DNA of 64,000 bases from Blepharisma japonicum (Eukaryota; Ciliophora; Heterotrichea; Heterotrichida; Blepharismidae), in NCBI GenBank assembly GCA_949751835.1, contig CATKHK010000001.1, forward strand, positions 186,001 to 250,000, read 5' to 3'. Under the pieces are notes generated by a model, which saw only the letters and a list, made by a program, of their open reading frames with translations, had not been told where the DNA came from and searched no databases. Made by a program: the position numbers and the translations under genes. Positions 20,171 to 32,792 of this stretch are shown here, one piece after another. The stretch's first letter is position 1. Every line of letters begins with the position of its first letter.

Positions 20171-23100
20171 TCAATCTTTTCTTGTCCTAAATCTGTACCA
20201 CGAATAGGTCAAATAATCAAAAATCTTGTAATCGTACATGATCTCTAATAAATGGAATAAAAATAAATCTGAAATTAAATGAGGAATAATAATGATACTT
20301 GTGAACAAAAAATAATACCGAACGTCAGTAGAAGGGATACTGTAGCCTTTTGGGATTTGGGTAGCTTCTGGAAATAGCATAATTACTAATAAAATAAAAG
20401 GCGCCATTATTATTGCTTGAATTTGGGCAGAGTATTTAACCATTGTTCCTAATAGCCCTTCAGTATTAGTTCCACTTATAGGAGCACTTTTGTTTACATT
20501 TGACAATAAATTGCTTTCCATTTTCAGCTGCTTGATGATGATATTTCTGAAGAGTTTTTCTGCGAACTTGTACCTCGACATAAGGTAAATAGTGAATTCT
20601 TGAATTTTCTGCTCTATATACTCCATAAACGGATACAAATAAAGCCTCTCAAATACCATCATGGACGTAGTAAATGCATAGCATTCCATGTAGCTTGTAA
20701 AATTTGCTGCAGCCATAGTACAGATAATAATATTGCTCGACAAGCTTGCTAAAAAAGGCGCAGCCAGAAGCATTTCATTTACAATAAGTCTAAACAGGAC
20801 TTGGTTCAATATAATATCAATGATCATAAACAAAAACAGATATGCAAAAATACTTGAAGTAAACCTATCAGAATAGGAAATTTCAAGCTTATAAGTAATG
20901 ATAAGTGAAGCGATTATAGCAATAATAAAGAAATATAGTCTCTTATAGAGAGGAGATTCTTCAATTGTTTCGTCATCTTCTTCACCTCTTTCATCTAAAT
21001 GAGAAAAATCAGAATTATCGGTAGAATGCCCTGATCGGTCATCTTTAGTGTAATCTTCTGAGTCAGCTTTGTGCTTGTGTGGTTTGTGCTCCTCTACGCT
21101 TGAGACTCCGGTACTGGAGCTTTCAGGGACTTCTGGTCTTTCTTTTGGGGAAGGAATTAAGAGATAAGCGCCATAATACACAAATGCAAAACCTGCAAAA
21201 ATTAAAGCAGTCCCTAACCTTCCACGGTTATTATTGTCTTGATCACTTTGGCTGATTGCTTGGCCTATGTTTGACCAATTAGCTACAACTGTACTTAATA
21301 TGTTTGCGTCATATAAAAGATATAAGACATAGATTACCATAACCATAGGTGCATTTCCATATAAAGTCCCTAGTGCAGGAGGAACTGTGACGACAGGGAA
21401 ATATATTAGAAAATGCAGCTTTGGAGGATTTTTATATCTACATATCCGTCAATGGCACCAATATACAATCAGGACTAAAATAATGAGCGCAAACCCAATA
21501 ATCACAAAAACAAAGGTAAAAACAGACAAACCTAGCCTGAAGTTGTTAAACAAAGCAAACCAACCAAGCGCTGAATATTTAATTTTTAATGTATATGATG
21601 GATGATCACTTTTGCTCAGATCCAAACTATAGTCTTCTAAACTGACTGAAGCACTTATAATATTTTTAGTAGACGAGTCTTTTTGATAGTATTCGATATT
21701 GAGGACAACTGTAGTAGGAATTCCATTACTTGAGCTAGGCCGAAAAGTAACTGGCACAATATTATCACTAGTGATTAATATATCATTAGTAAATGTGGAA
21801 TCATAACCATTTTCTCCTGTGGCAAAATATGATCCTGTAGACTGAGGGTCTGAAGTCAAATAAAATAATACGGTATCTTGGGATAAGGAAAACCAAAATG
21901 GAGAATTGCTGGTGAGGTCTTCAGAATAGAAGCATTTAAACTTAAGGTTGCACGAGTCAGCTGTAGGATAAAACCCAGTTGTTGGGATAGATTGGACTAT
22001 TACTGTTTTATTTTTAGGAATTAACGTACAGTTATCCATCAGTTCAAGCAGCCTAAATAAATAAATTTTATTCCCAAAATACTCACAGTTCATAAAAAAC
22101 GGCAGCCATGGCATAACAAATGTCTGAATATCATAATTAGTCCAGAATGTGCTATCAAATGGAGGTGAAGTTACTGGATACGTCCCATTTCACTCCTCAT
22201 CATTGCTGACATCTATTAAAGGCTTACTATCTGAGCTTTTATCAGTGACTTCTATCAAATTGTAAGGCAAGGTCATGCTTGAAAAATCATTGACGTAGAG
22301 TATTGTTCCAAAGCTGGAATCAGTTCCTAATATAGCTCTGGACGGCTCACACTCAGTAATATCCACTGTATTTTCAAGCTGCCCAATAATAGGGTTAAAC
22401 AATGCATTATGGAGACTCATAGAGACAGACACAGATTTCACAGTTGGAGAATAATTCATGATAGAAATAGTAAAAACACGATGAAAATCGGCGGTAGAAG
22501 AGCTAAAATAGGCAGGCATTGTAAGCAAAGAGTCTGAACTGTCTTTTAAAGCAATAGAGAAATGAGAGTTGTACTTGAACCTGGAGTCAACATTTTTCAG
22601 ATTAAAATCAAGCAAGAGCAGCTTCATTGGCTTAATTTCATAGACAGGGATGCTATCATCAAGCATCCTTGTGGTTAAGTTTGTGAAAGATTTAAGGGGG
22701 TTAATGGCTTTGACTACATAAGATGCTCCTATTGATAAGCATTGTCCGACACATTCTGCTCCGATGCTGCTTGTGGTTCCCTCAGGGCAGAGCTGACTTG
22801 TGTAGCTGCTTAATATTTCTGAAGGGAGCAGCTTGTTTTCTGCACACTCTTCGAATTCTGGGATCGTATATGTCTTGCAGCTGTCACTGGTGGTTGTGCA
22901 ATTAGTACCACCGCAGCAATCTACATTAGCACTTTCTTTGGAGTCTATTATTGTACTATAATTCACCTGTGAAATATATTCATATTCTCCTTTTTCATTT
23001 AAAGTTGCATTAGTTCCTGCAGGACAATAGTAGCCAGCTAAACATTGATGCTGGTGAGCAGATCCTAAAGGAGTCCCTTCTGGGCAGTAATACCCAGGGT

Positions 23101-26100
23101 CACATATCTCATAATCAGCAATAACACTGGTCCCTGTACCGCAATAATACCCAGCAGGACATTTGCTGTTCTGTAGTGAGTAACTTGTGGTTCCTTCTTT
23201 GCATATGTAGCCTTCTGGACATACAGAAGCTTGTGAAAGACTAGTCATCCCTTGCTGCAAGCACACAATCCCTGCAGGACATATACTGCATTGGGATTCT
23301 GCTTGAAGGCCTTCTTTATTTGACCAAGTCCCTTGAGGACATAATTGACAATAAATTTCATTAGGGTCTGCTTCTCTATAGGTTCCTGCTGCACATATAG
23401 TTGGGACTATAGTTCCTTCACTTGAACAATAATAGCCTGCTGGGCACACTGAGCATGATTTAGCTGAAGTAGTGTTTGAGTATCGTCCTGGACTGCATTT
23501 GGTAGGAATAGTGTTCCCACTATTTTGGGAATATTCTCCTTCTTTGGTAGGAACTGGGGTAACTGACCCTTGTGGGCAATAATAGCCTTCAGGGCAAGGG
23601 TATTCTACAGGATTTTTAGTCCCAATAGGGCAATATGTGCCCTCAATACATGTTTGTGGATGAGTGGCATCACCATCTAAAATTGTGCCACTTTGGATAC
23701 CTTCTAGGCAAAACGAGCCTCCTGGGCACAAAATTGGTCCATTTGTTGCACCAGGAACTTCATTATTTGTGCCAGTTAAACAATAAGAACCTGCAGGGCA
23801 TACAGAATTTGGGTTAGGGCGTCCTCTGATAGAGCATACATTTCCAGCTGGGCATGTGGTTTGTGCTACACTTGTAGAGTTTGGACAAATTTTTCCAATG
23901 TCGCATGGTAAGCATTCAATCAGCTTGGTATTTGGATTATAAAAACCTGGAAGGCAGCCTTCAGGGATATCTAGTCCGGTATTTGGACAGTAGTGGCCTT
24001 TAGGGCAATCATATGTGCTTCCATATATACAATAGCTTCCTTCTGGACATTCTCCAGACCCATATGGGGTTAATGAGCTTCCAGAGCTGCATTGATATCC
24101 ACTTCTGCAGTTTTGCGGTGCTCTAAAGTCAAAAATAATGATTTGTGATGGGGAATAAGCTCTTGGGCCACATCAAGAGCCCGTAAAGCATGCGACTGCT
24201 TTGTTATTCGAGCACGCATATCCTGCTGGGCAGTTTGTAAGACTTGATAGCATTGATAGCCCAGTAGACTGGCACAAATAGCCTCCAGGACAGCTTACAG
24301 GTGAGCCTAGACTTGTACTTGGGCAATAATAGCCTGAATCGCAAGTGCTACAAGTGGTTGCCGCCGCTTTATTTGAGTATGTGCCAGGCCCACATGGTAT
24401 TGGAACTGTAAGATTAGCTACGGGGCAATATGTTCCAGGCTGGCAAGGAGACATAGAATAAAGGCTTGCGACTGGACACACATACCCAGTTTTGCATTCT
24501 CCTAGAAAAGTAAATGACAGGGCTGTAACTTTTTCTAAATAATTAAATGATATATCAATTGAATAAGTTCCTGAAGGATGGGTCGGCACTTGAAAAACTG
24601 CATTTTGAGTGTTGGCAGATATGAAATTTTGGATTGAAATTAGTCCTATCTTTACAACTACAGGACTTACTACAGAACTATAAGTAATATTAGCCTCTGG
24701 GATTTGTCTGTTATAAGCTTGGTTTGGGGTAATACTGCTAAATGTAGGGGTTTGAATATATTGAAAAATCAGCTGATTAGAAAAGTCAATCATATTGTTG
24801 AATGAGACTGAAAGATTGCTGTTTGCAGCTGCCGATTTAGATGGGTTTGTGCAGATGACGCTTGTGGTTGACACATATTGTCCTGAGGTTTTAGTTGTAT
24901 CATATTGGCAGTAGATTTTATCTGAATACACAAAATTTGTACCAGATATTGTCAGAGTAATCCCACCTGTTAAAAACCCAAAAGAAGGGGTAACAGAAGA
25001 AATCACTGGAGTTACAAAGACATCTACATATGCTGTAGAAGGAGAATAGTTCTGAGAGTTTAATGAGACTTCAACAATATTTTTCCCAGTAATAGTCAAA
25101 CCATTTGGTAAAATAAAACTAACTGCTGTTGAATTAATATAATTTGCATTGTAAGTATTCCCGTTCACTAGTGCAGTAATTAACCCCGTATTAGTAAAGT
25201 CCGTCCCAATAACAGTAAAAGTTCGACTTTTAGATTCATTTGTAACGAATCTTGGTGATACAAATGATAAAGTGATTTCTGTGTAATATGTAAAAGTTGC
25301 ATAGGATTCATAATCAAAGTCGTTACTACTGATGTATAATTTAAAGGAATTTGTATTTAACACTGAATAAGGAGGTGTAAGACAGTAATACTGATTTGAA
25401 TTTATAGTAACTTGAACTTTATAGCTGGATCCAAACCTACAAAATGCTGTAGAAGAGTCATATAATGATGTATTCACCAGCACATTTGTACCTCCTCCTA
25501 ATGGGCCAATAGCTGGAGAAATATTATTGATAATTTCTGAAGCTCTATATGTATAGTATCCTACATCATAATAATCCTGCCCATTCATAGAAAGCTTCAC
25601 AGTCACTTGTCCAGATGCATGAGAAGGGCTCACACATTTAATTGACCACTGTGAGACATATGTCGCAGAAACTTTAGAACTATCAAAAATACAAAAAAGG
25701 GTATCATAAGGCTTAAAGCCAGTTCCCTTTATATAAACATCAGTTCCACCTAATAGTGTTCCTTGGTTTGGGATAATTTTGCTAAAAGTGATATTATAAT
25801 CATACACAAATTCTCTTCCAAAGCTTCCAAAATCAATTGCATTCAGACTGATAGTCAGCTTAATTTTTACATTTCCGCTATATTTAGGGCTTGCGCATGT
25901 AAAATTCGACGAATAAATGTTATAAGGCGTAGATAAAGTATCCCCAAATTTGCACATAGGACTATAGTTTGTTAAATCTTTATATAAAAAAATCACTACC
26001 TCTGTGCTCCCAGAAACAGGGCCATGATACTGAGAAACAGTAAAACTCTGTAGATAATCCCAATGTGACGACAAATAGTTAAAAGTAAGCCCAGTATCTG

Positions 26101-26641
26101 AGTACTGTTGTCCATTTCTCGATATATAAATTGATACTGGATTAGATATCCCAGGCTGTAATGCTAATAAATCAGGATATGGAGGAAGCTCACATGTCAT
26201 AGTAAGCGAATCTATGAAAGTTCCAGACGAAATATAATTCCCAAGCTTACAAAATAATAAGTCAATGTTTGTGATTGTGGTTTGAAACCCTATTGTAATT
26301 GTATGAGATTCAATTTCACTACCTGAAGATGGGCTGATTGATGTAATTATAGGTGTTGGGTAATAAATAAATTGTTGAGATGCTGTTGTGAAAGAAATTC
26401 CATCAATTGTTACAGCAAAATTTGTATTTCCGGAACTCGGAGGAGATTCGCATAAAATTGATGTGATGTTTATATAGGTCACACTTGTGCTGTCTAGAGA
26501 GCCAAAGACGCAGGTAAGAGATGATGTAGGGATAAAGGAAAAGTCCTGAGCAGTAACAATAGTGCCTCCGCCTTCTGGCCCGAGTAAAGGAGAAAATGTT
26601 AGACCTATAGCATGGCTTATGATTACAAAAATTCATATCAT
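20171..26641 (-). CDS. Giant surface protein: IPT/TIG repeats, GCC2/GCC3 Cys-rich region, multi-pass C-terminus
   Basis: A 2,156-residue protein in one uninterrupted frame when the TGAs at 26633, 24173, 22190 and 21449 are read as Trp. It starts with a signal peptide (MIWIFVIISHAIG). Residues about 20-700 hold seven or eight IPT/TIG-like beta domains (for example ITSISPSSGS, IIPNQGTLLGGTDVYI, ISSVTPSFGFLTGGITL). Residues about 715-1300 are a long Cys-rich stretch of GCC2/GCC3 or ephrin-receptor-like repeats (CPAGYYC, CPEGYYC). A beta-rich region follows, then about eight membrane segments from residue 1705 to 2125, interrupted by a charged cytoplasmic loop rich in Ser, Glu and His. The layout suggests a receptor or adhesion protein. 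I do not recognise the C-terminal membrane module. Confidence 0.88.
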
Positions 26642-26783
26642 TTATATGTGCAAAATGTCAGAATAATTCACATTAGCAATAACACTATTTAATAAAAATT
26701 TCCGAAAAGATATCGTTAATAAGTTTCAGCATAGAATTCCTGAATAAAATCATGTGCCTATCTAATAATAAATAAACTTGGAA

Positions 26784-27965
26784 ATGGAGGGAGCCAATAT
26801 ACACCCGGAAATTGCTGAGCTTTATCCTGAACTTATTCAAATTAGAAGAGAGCTTCATCAACACCCAGAGCTCATGTTTGATTTGCCACGGACAAGTGCT
26901 TTTGTAGCATCATATCTTCAAGAATTAAATATTGAAGTCCATACAGAAGTCGGGAAATCAGGAGTTGTAGGCGTAATAAGAGGAGAAGGTCCTTGCATTC
27001 TATTAAGAGCTGACATGGACGCTCTTCCAATTACTGAAATAATAGAATCTGACTATAAATCAACAACCCCTGGTAAAACTCATGCATGTGGCCATGATGC
27101 CCATATGGCGATGCTTTTAGTAGCTGCAAAAGTGATTTCAAGACATCGCGAAAAGCTTAAAGGTAGCATCAAATTCATGTTTCAGCCTGCAGAAGAAGGT
27201 GGCCATGGAGCCAGATTTATGAGAGATGATGAAAACTACCCTGTTCTTGACGCTGAGCCTAGAGTTGATGAAGTCTACGGTATTCATATGGGAAATCAAG
27301 TAAATTTAGGCGACCTCAATTTATCAGAAAAATTCATGTCGACTTATGCAGATTTCTTTGATATTGAAGTAAAAGGAAAAGGCGGACACGGGTCTTCGCC
27401 TCATTTGTGTAATGATCCTATTATTTCTGCAGCAGAGCTTATTGTTGCATTACAGACGATTATTTCGAGAAATGTTAATACCAAGTTTAAATCAGTTTTG
27501 TCTGTCACTACAATTCATGGAGGAGAAACATATAATGCAATTTCTGATTCCTGCAAGCTAAGTGGGACGATTAGATCTTATGAGATTGAGGTAAGAGATT
27601 TATTAATCAAAAGAATTAATGAAATTTGTAATGGACTATCTGCAGCAAATAATATTTCAATTGTTTTTACACTTCATCCATTATATGGGCCAATAATAAA
27701 TGATCCAACCTGTATTCAAAAAACTGAAGCAGTGTTTAGAAAAATTTGCCCGAATGCTATTAGAGAGATGGACAGTCCGATGATAGGCGAAGATTTCGCT
27801 TATTTAACTGATGTGAGGCCAGGCTGCTTTTATATGCTAGGATGCTCTACTCCAGAAAAAACAGCTCCACTTCATTCTCCAAATTTCACATTTGATGAGA
27901 GAGCGATGATGATTGGTGCTTCTTTTTGGGTTCAGCTTGTCCAAGATGAGCTTTTTAGGAAGTAG
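26784..27965 (+). CDS. M20D amidohydrolase (ILR1/aminoacylase-like), copy A
   Basis: A 393-residue zinc peptidase-family enzyme. The metal-site motif HACGHDAHM holds C102 and H104; E137/E138 follow in QPAEEGGHG, and a C-terminal His lies in APLHSPNF. Relatives hydrolyse N-acyl amino acids, or indole-acetic-acid conjugates in plants. There is no signal peptide. The first ATG is 26784. Copy B downstream differs at about ten residues only, and flanking DNA is duplicated too. The start lies about 140 bp from the divergent giant surface gene. The natural substrate cannot be told from sequence. Confidence 0.92.
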   Translation: MEGANIHPEIAELYPELIQIRRELHQHPELMFDLPRTSAFVASYLQELNIEVHTEVGKSGVVGVIRGEGPCILLRADMDALPITEIIESDYKSTTPGKTHACGHDAHMAMLLVAAKVISRHREKLKGSIKFMFQPAEEGGHGARFMRDDENYPVLDAEPRVDEVYGIHMGNQVNLGDLNLSEKFMSTYADFFDIEVKGKGGHGSSPHLCNDPIISAAELIVALQTIISRNVNTKFKSVLSVTTIHGGETYNAISDSCKLSGTIRSYEIEVRDLLIKRINEICNGLSAANNISIVFTLHPLYGPIINDPTCIQKTEAVFRKICPNAIREMDSPMIGEDFAYLTDVRPGCFYMLGCSTPEKTAPLHSPNFTFDERAMMIGASFWVQLVQDELFRK

Positions 27966-28125
27966 CTTAAAGAGTTTCTCTATAATTTATAATACAGTCC
28001 CTGCTCCAATTTTACAGCGAGAATACTAAATTAATTAAAATTACTGAAAAGTTATCATTAATTTATTTTAGCATAAAATTCCTATATAAAATTATGTGGA
28101 TGCTTAATAATAAATAAACTTGGAA

Positions 28126-29307
28126 ATGGAGGGAGCCAATATACACCCAGAAATTGCTGAGCTTTATCATGAACTTATTCAAATTAGAAGAGAGCTTCAT
28201 CAACATCCAGAACTCGCCTTTGATTTGCCACGGACAAGTGCTTTTGTAGCATCATATCTTCAAGAATTAAATATTGAAGTCCATACAGAAGTCGGGAAAT
28301 CAGGAGTTGTAGGCGTAATAAGAGGAGAAGGTCCTTGCATTCTATTAAGAGCTGATATGGACGCTCTTCCAATTACTGAAATAATAGAATCTGACTATAA
28401 ATCAACAACCCCTGGTAAAACTCATGCATGTGGCCATGATGCCCACATGGCGATGCTTTTAGTAGCTGCAAAGGTGATTTCAAGACATCGTGAAAAGCTT
28501 AAAGGAAGCGTCAAATTCATGTTTCAGCCTGCAGAAGAAGGTGGCCATGGAGCCAGATTTATGAGAGACGATGAAAACTACCCTGTTCTTGACGCTGAGC
28601 CTAGAGTTGATGAAGTCTACGGTATTCATATGGGAAATCAAGTAAATTTAGGCGACTTCCATTTATCAGAAAAATTCATGTCAACTTATTCAGATTTCTT
28701 TAATATTGAAGTAAAAGGAAAAGGCGGTCACGGGTCTTCGCCTCATTTGTGTAATGATCCTATTATTTCTGCAGCAGAGCTTATTGTTGCATTACAGACG
28801 ATTATTTCCAGAAATGTTAATACCAAGTTTAAATCAGTTTTGTCTGTCACTACAATTCATGGAGGAGAAACATATAATGCAATTTCTGATTCCTGCAAAC
28901 TAAGTGGGACGATTAGATCTTATGAGATTGAGGTAAGAGATTTATTAATCAAAAGAATTAATGAAATTTGTAATGGACTATCTGCAGCAAATAATATTTC
29001 AATTGTTTTTACACTTCATCCATTATATGGGCCAATCATAAATGATCCAGCATGTATTCAAAAAACTGAAGCAGTGTTTAGAAAAATTTGCCCAAACGCT
29101 AATAGAGAGATGGACAGTCCGATGATAGGTGAAGATTTCGCTTATTTAACTGATGTGAGGCCAGGCTGCTTTTATATGTTAGGATGTTCTACTCCAGAAA
29201 AAACAGCTCCACTTCATTCTCCAAATTTCACATTTGATGAGAGAGCGATGATGATTGGTGCTTCTTTTTGGGTTCAGCTTGTCCAAGATGAGCTTTTTAG
29301 GAATTAG
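28126..29307 (+). CDS. M20D amidohydrolase (ILR1/aminoacylase-like), copy B
   Basis: A 393-residue near-duplicate of copy A, offset by 1,342 bp. Every metal and catalytic motif is kept (HACGHDAHM, QPAEEGGHG, PLHSPNF). The about ten substitutions include P to H and M to A near the N-terminus, LN to FH near residue 180, and a K to N at the last residue. Both reading frames are intact, so both copies are probably functional and the duplication is recent or has been kept alike by gene conversion. Confidence 0.92.
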   Translation: MEGANIHPEIAELYHELIQIRRELHQHPELAFDLPRTSAFVASYLQELNIEVHTEVGKSGVVGVIRGEGPCILLRADMDALPITEIIESDYKSTTPGKTHACGHDAHMAMLLVAAKVISRHREKLKGSVKFMFQPAEEGGHGARFMRDDENYPVLDAEPRVDEVYGIHMGNQVNLGDFHLSEKFMSTYSDFFNIEVKGKGGHGSSPHLCNDPIISAAELIVALQTIISRNVNTKFKSVLSVTTIHGGETYNAISDSCKLSGTIRSYEIEVRDLLIKRINEICNGLSAANNISIVFTLHPLYGPIINDPACIQKTEAVFRKICPNANREMDSPMIGEDFAYLTDVRPGCFYMLGCSTPEKTAPLHSPNFTFDERAMMIGASFWVQLVQDELFRN

Positions 29308-30206
29308 CTTAAAGATTTCTCTATAATTTATAATAAAGTCCCTACTCGAATTTTACACTCCTTGGATCAAAAATCTGTTCAAATTTAAGAGGGCTAATTT
29401 TTATAGATCAAAGATTAAGATCTTTAATCGACCAATGGACGATTGGAATCAATCAATGATAAAGTAGAGTAAAGTTTTTTTTTCTTCTAAAATTTATCTT
29501 TTAAGAGCACTATATATTAATAAAGCTGTGCAAAATTATTAACTAAAGACTTTAAATAGCATACAAAATTCTATCAATATAATTTATCTATTAAGATTTT
29601 ATTGGATAATATTATTTAAAGCTGCTCTAAGATAACCTAATTATCATAATAATTTAAATAAATTTTTAGCATAAAGTATATTTAAAAATTGCTACAATAA
29701 TTTGTTTTTAATTAAAAGGAAAAAAATTGATGTAAAAATCTCCTTTAAATGGGGTGAATATATAAACTTATGGAAGAGGAGCATTGATATAATTTTATTC
29801 CAAACCTTTTATAAATTAGATATTTTAGATCATCAAGATGGAACAATTTCGATTATTTTTGCGCATGAATTCATTAACTCATTAGACTGAGCTGTTTATT
29901 TAAAAAACTTAATTTGATGTACACGTTGATAAACATTGTTTAAGCAATAAGCCAAACTACTAATAGAAAGTAATAAATTTTTGGAATCAATATTGGCAGA
30001 GCTTATCTAGTTTAGGATTATAAAGAGTTCTGTACGTAAGGATATGTAGGAATAATTTTGAGTCTGCTAGCTTTTCTCATACATATATTCATATTTATTT
30101 TTTGGTAAAATTAATTTCCTTACAATACTTCATTTTATTAGCAGAAATGCTTAAAACCTAGCATAAAATGCATAATAATTTTTCTTATTAAAATATCAAA
30201 GTCTGA
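29308..30206. other. Long intergenic region
   Basis: This 900-bp AT-rich gap holds the end of the M20D duplication (to about 29357) and an open frame without ATG (29702-29932). I see nothing else. Confidence 0.4.
29702..29932 (+). pseudogene. Possible gene fragment without start codon
   Basis: The frame reads about 75 residues (including KWGEYINLWKRS and HEFINSLDWAVYLKN) with TGA as Trp and ends at a TAA. No ATG lies in frame near its 5' end. The composition looks protein-like, but it could be chance in this long gap. It may be a remnant of a lost gene. Confidence 0.25.
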
Positions 30207-31385
30207 ATGAAAAGCTCTACAAGCTATGATGCTATATCAAACCAATTTCTTTCTTTTGACAGAGCTGTTACTGCTCCTTTATCAACCTCAAAATCTATCT
30301 CATCATTTCGTCCCTATACAAGCTATCAAAATAACCGAGTGTTTAAAAGAAGCTCTATCAAACCTCTAAATCCTTTCCCTATAATCCACTCACCTCGACG
30401 AGCAATAGAGCTTGAGCTAACAACTACAATTCCAAGCTTAGAAATAAAAAAAAAGCAAAGCACAATCGGAAATATCCTCAGTTCCATAAACCGAGAGCAA
30501 CGTTTAAAAACAGCTGAACTTTTAAGCTCAAGAAAAAACCCTGAGCCAGTTGTTGAAAAAAATGATAGCTTTTTTGAAAGGTATGAGCCCAAAAAAAACA
30601 AATTTTCACACAAGTTAGTCGGTGATATAAAACTTCCAAGAAAATATTTTCATTTGACATCTAATGACCAAGATTTAAAAATCATCAATATTAACCAAAA
30701 ATCACAGACATTGCAGAATGTCTCTTATGAAGTAAAAATACCTAAGCTTGAAGGAATCAGAAAAGACGAAAAAGCGAGAAAATTAGATATGAAAAAAAGA
30801 GCTTTAACAGCTATTAGGCATTTTAATCAGATGAAGCTGAATGCATATGCTGTGTCTAAGTTAAGCGAATTAATGCCAAAAGAGCCTTATTGCCAGCCAA
30901 AAAGTAAGGAGTTTATAATGGCTTGCAAGGTAGGAGAAATTGATGATGTCCAAAGACTTTTACATGCCAACCGATGACTAGCTCATGCATTTGATACTGC
31001 TCGGCAAACAGGTTTGCATTGAGCTGCAAGAAGAAATTTCATAAAAATCATTGATTTGTTAATAAGCTACGGAACCTATATAGACGCAAAAGATATGGTA
31101 TGATATATCTAGGCAGGTAGAACACCATTGTTTTTAGCAGTGAAAAATGGGAATTCAGAAGCGGTGTCAGTGTTTATTTCCAAAAAATCAAACCCATTTA
31201 TAAAGACAAGGGCTGGAAATTCTATTGACTCAGTCGCTTCTGCTTTTCCAATTCGGCATTTAGTTTTTAAGACAAAAGCCAAAGTTTATGTGAAAAAATT
31301 TGTAATTAATCCTGAAGAAAATGATTTTGAGAATACTGAGAGCATAGTAGATAACCGAAAACCGTTGGTGCAGTTTAGTTTATAA
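30207..31385 (+). CDS. Ankyrin-repeat protein with disordered N-terminus
   Basis: A 387-residue protein. The first 230 residues are basic, Ser-rich and probably disordered. Ankyrin repeats begin near 240 (EIDDVQRLLHANRWLAHAFD, GLHWAARRNFIKIIDLLISY, GRTPLFLAVKNGNSEAVSVF). TGA codons at 30975 and 31020 supply Trp; the second gives GLHWAA, where ankyrin repeats often have TALHWAA. A 15-nt intron (31098-31112) falls between two repeats and removes an in-frame TAG. The tail is acidic. Binding partner unknown. Confidence 0.85.
31098..31112 (+). other. 15-nt intron in ankyrin gene
   Basis: Sequence gtatgatatatctag, phase 0, A at position 10. Splicing joins DAKDM to AGRTPLF, restoring an ankyrin repeat. 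Confidence 0.88.
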
Positions 31386-31492
31386 ATAAGCACGATAGTT
31401 AATTTAACTATTTTTTATTATTTGCACCCTTCAGCTTGCCGAAGATTATTAGGGCTATAGGTTTGGTATGCTAAGTAGTTTTCATAATGGCT

Positions 31493-32635
31493 CTATATAA
31501 AATTTACTTCTAATTCTTCAGCAGTTAAATATTTACAAGCAACTGGATGCTCATACGTAAAATGAATCCCGACAAACTTTTGGAAATACTGAATTCCAGG
31601 ATAAATTTCTTCAATTGACCCTAAATCCAAAGCATTGCATAAGAAATACTCCAATATTTCATGCACAACTCTTACTGTGTCAATCTCCCCAAAACCTTTC
31701 ATTCTAACCCCATCCCATCTTATCAACTCATAATCCGTTTCATAAAACGCTTTATTTACCATTAAATAAACAATGCCACCGACAACAGTCCTTATTTTAT
31801 ATTTAACTACCCCAAAATCCAGATTTGCCACATCAAGAATTTGCATCATTTCTCTATATCTCCTATAAGAATTTTCATTTTTTTTATGATATAAAATCAT
31901 TCTTTTCTCTAGCATAGATACTTGTTTTTCTTTTTCAGCGAAGTCAGTTATATGAAAATCATTTGTGGTGTTTCCCATTATTCCTCCATATAAAGTCATT
32001 ATATAATGATCTCATTCTTCTAATAAGCAATTTAAGCAGTTTAATGAAGTTGGCGGATAAATTTTTCATTGAAGGGCTTTAAGTAGCTCTTTTTCCGTTA
32101 TTTGGATATCATGCTCAGTGTATGCTTTATCTGAAGCTTTTGCGAAATCACATAAACGAGGAATATAGACTTCTTCGGATTTGCATGCTATTGACATTGC
32201 AGCTACCCCAAGAAGTTGAAATCTTGATTGTTTTATATTAGGAATAGCAGAGATTGCTCTGTTCAAATGTGAGATAGCAAGGTGGAAAGTTTCCCTTTTC
32301 AATGTATATTCTGAACACACTTCCATCATTCAGTCAATTAAGATGGCGCGCATCGTCGACGAAATTTCAGTTTGAATTCCTTGAAAGGCTAATGGATTGA
32401 CTATATATTCCGATTCTTTAGATAATAAATCTTTCAAATATTCTTTTGTTTTAGGCTTTCACAACCCTTCAGTGTCTTTAATTTCTTCAGAAATGTCAAG
32501 ATTATGAAAATTTAAAGAATTTTCAAGCTCTTCATTACAAATTAAAGAGGAAACAATATCTTCATCTGGGCATCCTTTAAGAGGCTGAGTGTTTTCAGTA
32601 GTATCAAGCTCCATTCCTATAAGTTGATTATCCAT
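31493..32635 (-). CDS. Cyclin
   Basis: A 380-residue cyclin, the regulatory partner of a cyclin-dependent kinase. The first cyclin box is clear: MRAILIDWMMEVCSEY, then ETFHLAISHLNRAIS and LLGVAAMSIACKSEEVYIP, the ASKYEE-like motif. A second helical domain follows to residue about 330. The MRAILIDW motif resembles A/B/E-type cyclins; the class is not decided. Four TGA codons are read as Trp, including the W of DWMMEV, which is nearly invariant in cyclins. An N-terminal destruction box was not seen. The stop is TAG at 31493. Confidence 0.9.
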
Positions 32636-32792
32636 TTTTTATTCTTAACGACCTTCGCTTTTAGCATATTTTATATTTTATCTGATTTAAATTAAAATTT
32701 ACACAAATTTTTTATGATTAGTTATCTTAAATATAGATATCCATTTCCTGAAGGAAAAAGTAGTGCATTATAATTATAATTATTATCTTATG

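Larger units (their letters stand above)
26690..29357 (+). repeat. Tandem direct duplication carrying the M20D gene
   Basis: Similarity runs beyond the coding parts. The sequence before each start (attcct...aataaacttggaa) and after each stop (tctctataatttataata, then tttaca) is repeated at an offset of 1,342 bp. Boundaries are approximate, judged by eye. Confidence 0.85.

Noticed and set aside
22723-22905. Small frames on the opposite strand within the giant surface protein
   Set aside because: They are shadows of the Cys-rich repeats and have no start context or family.
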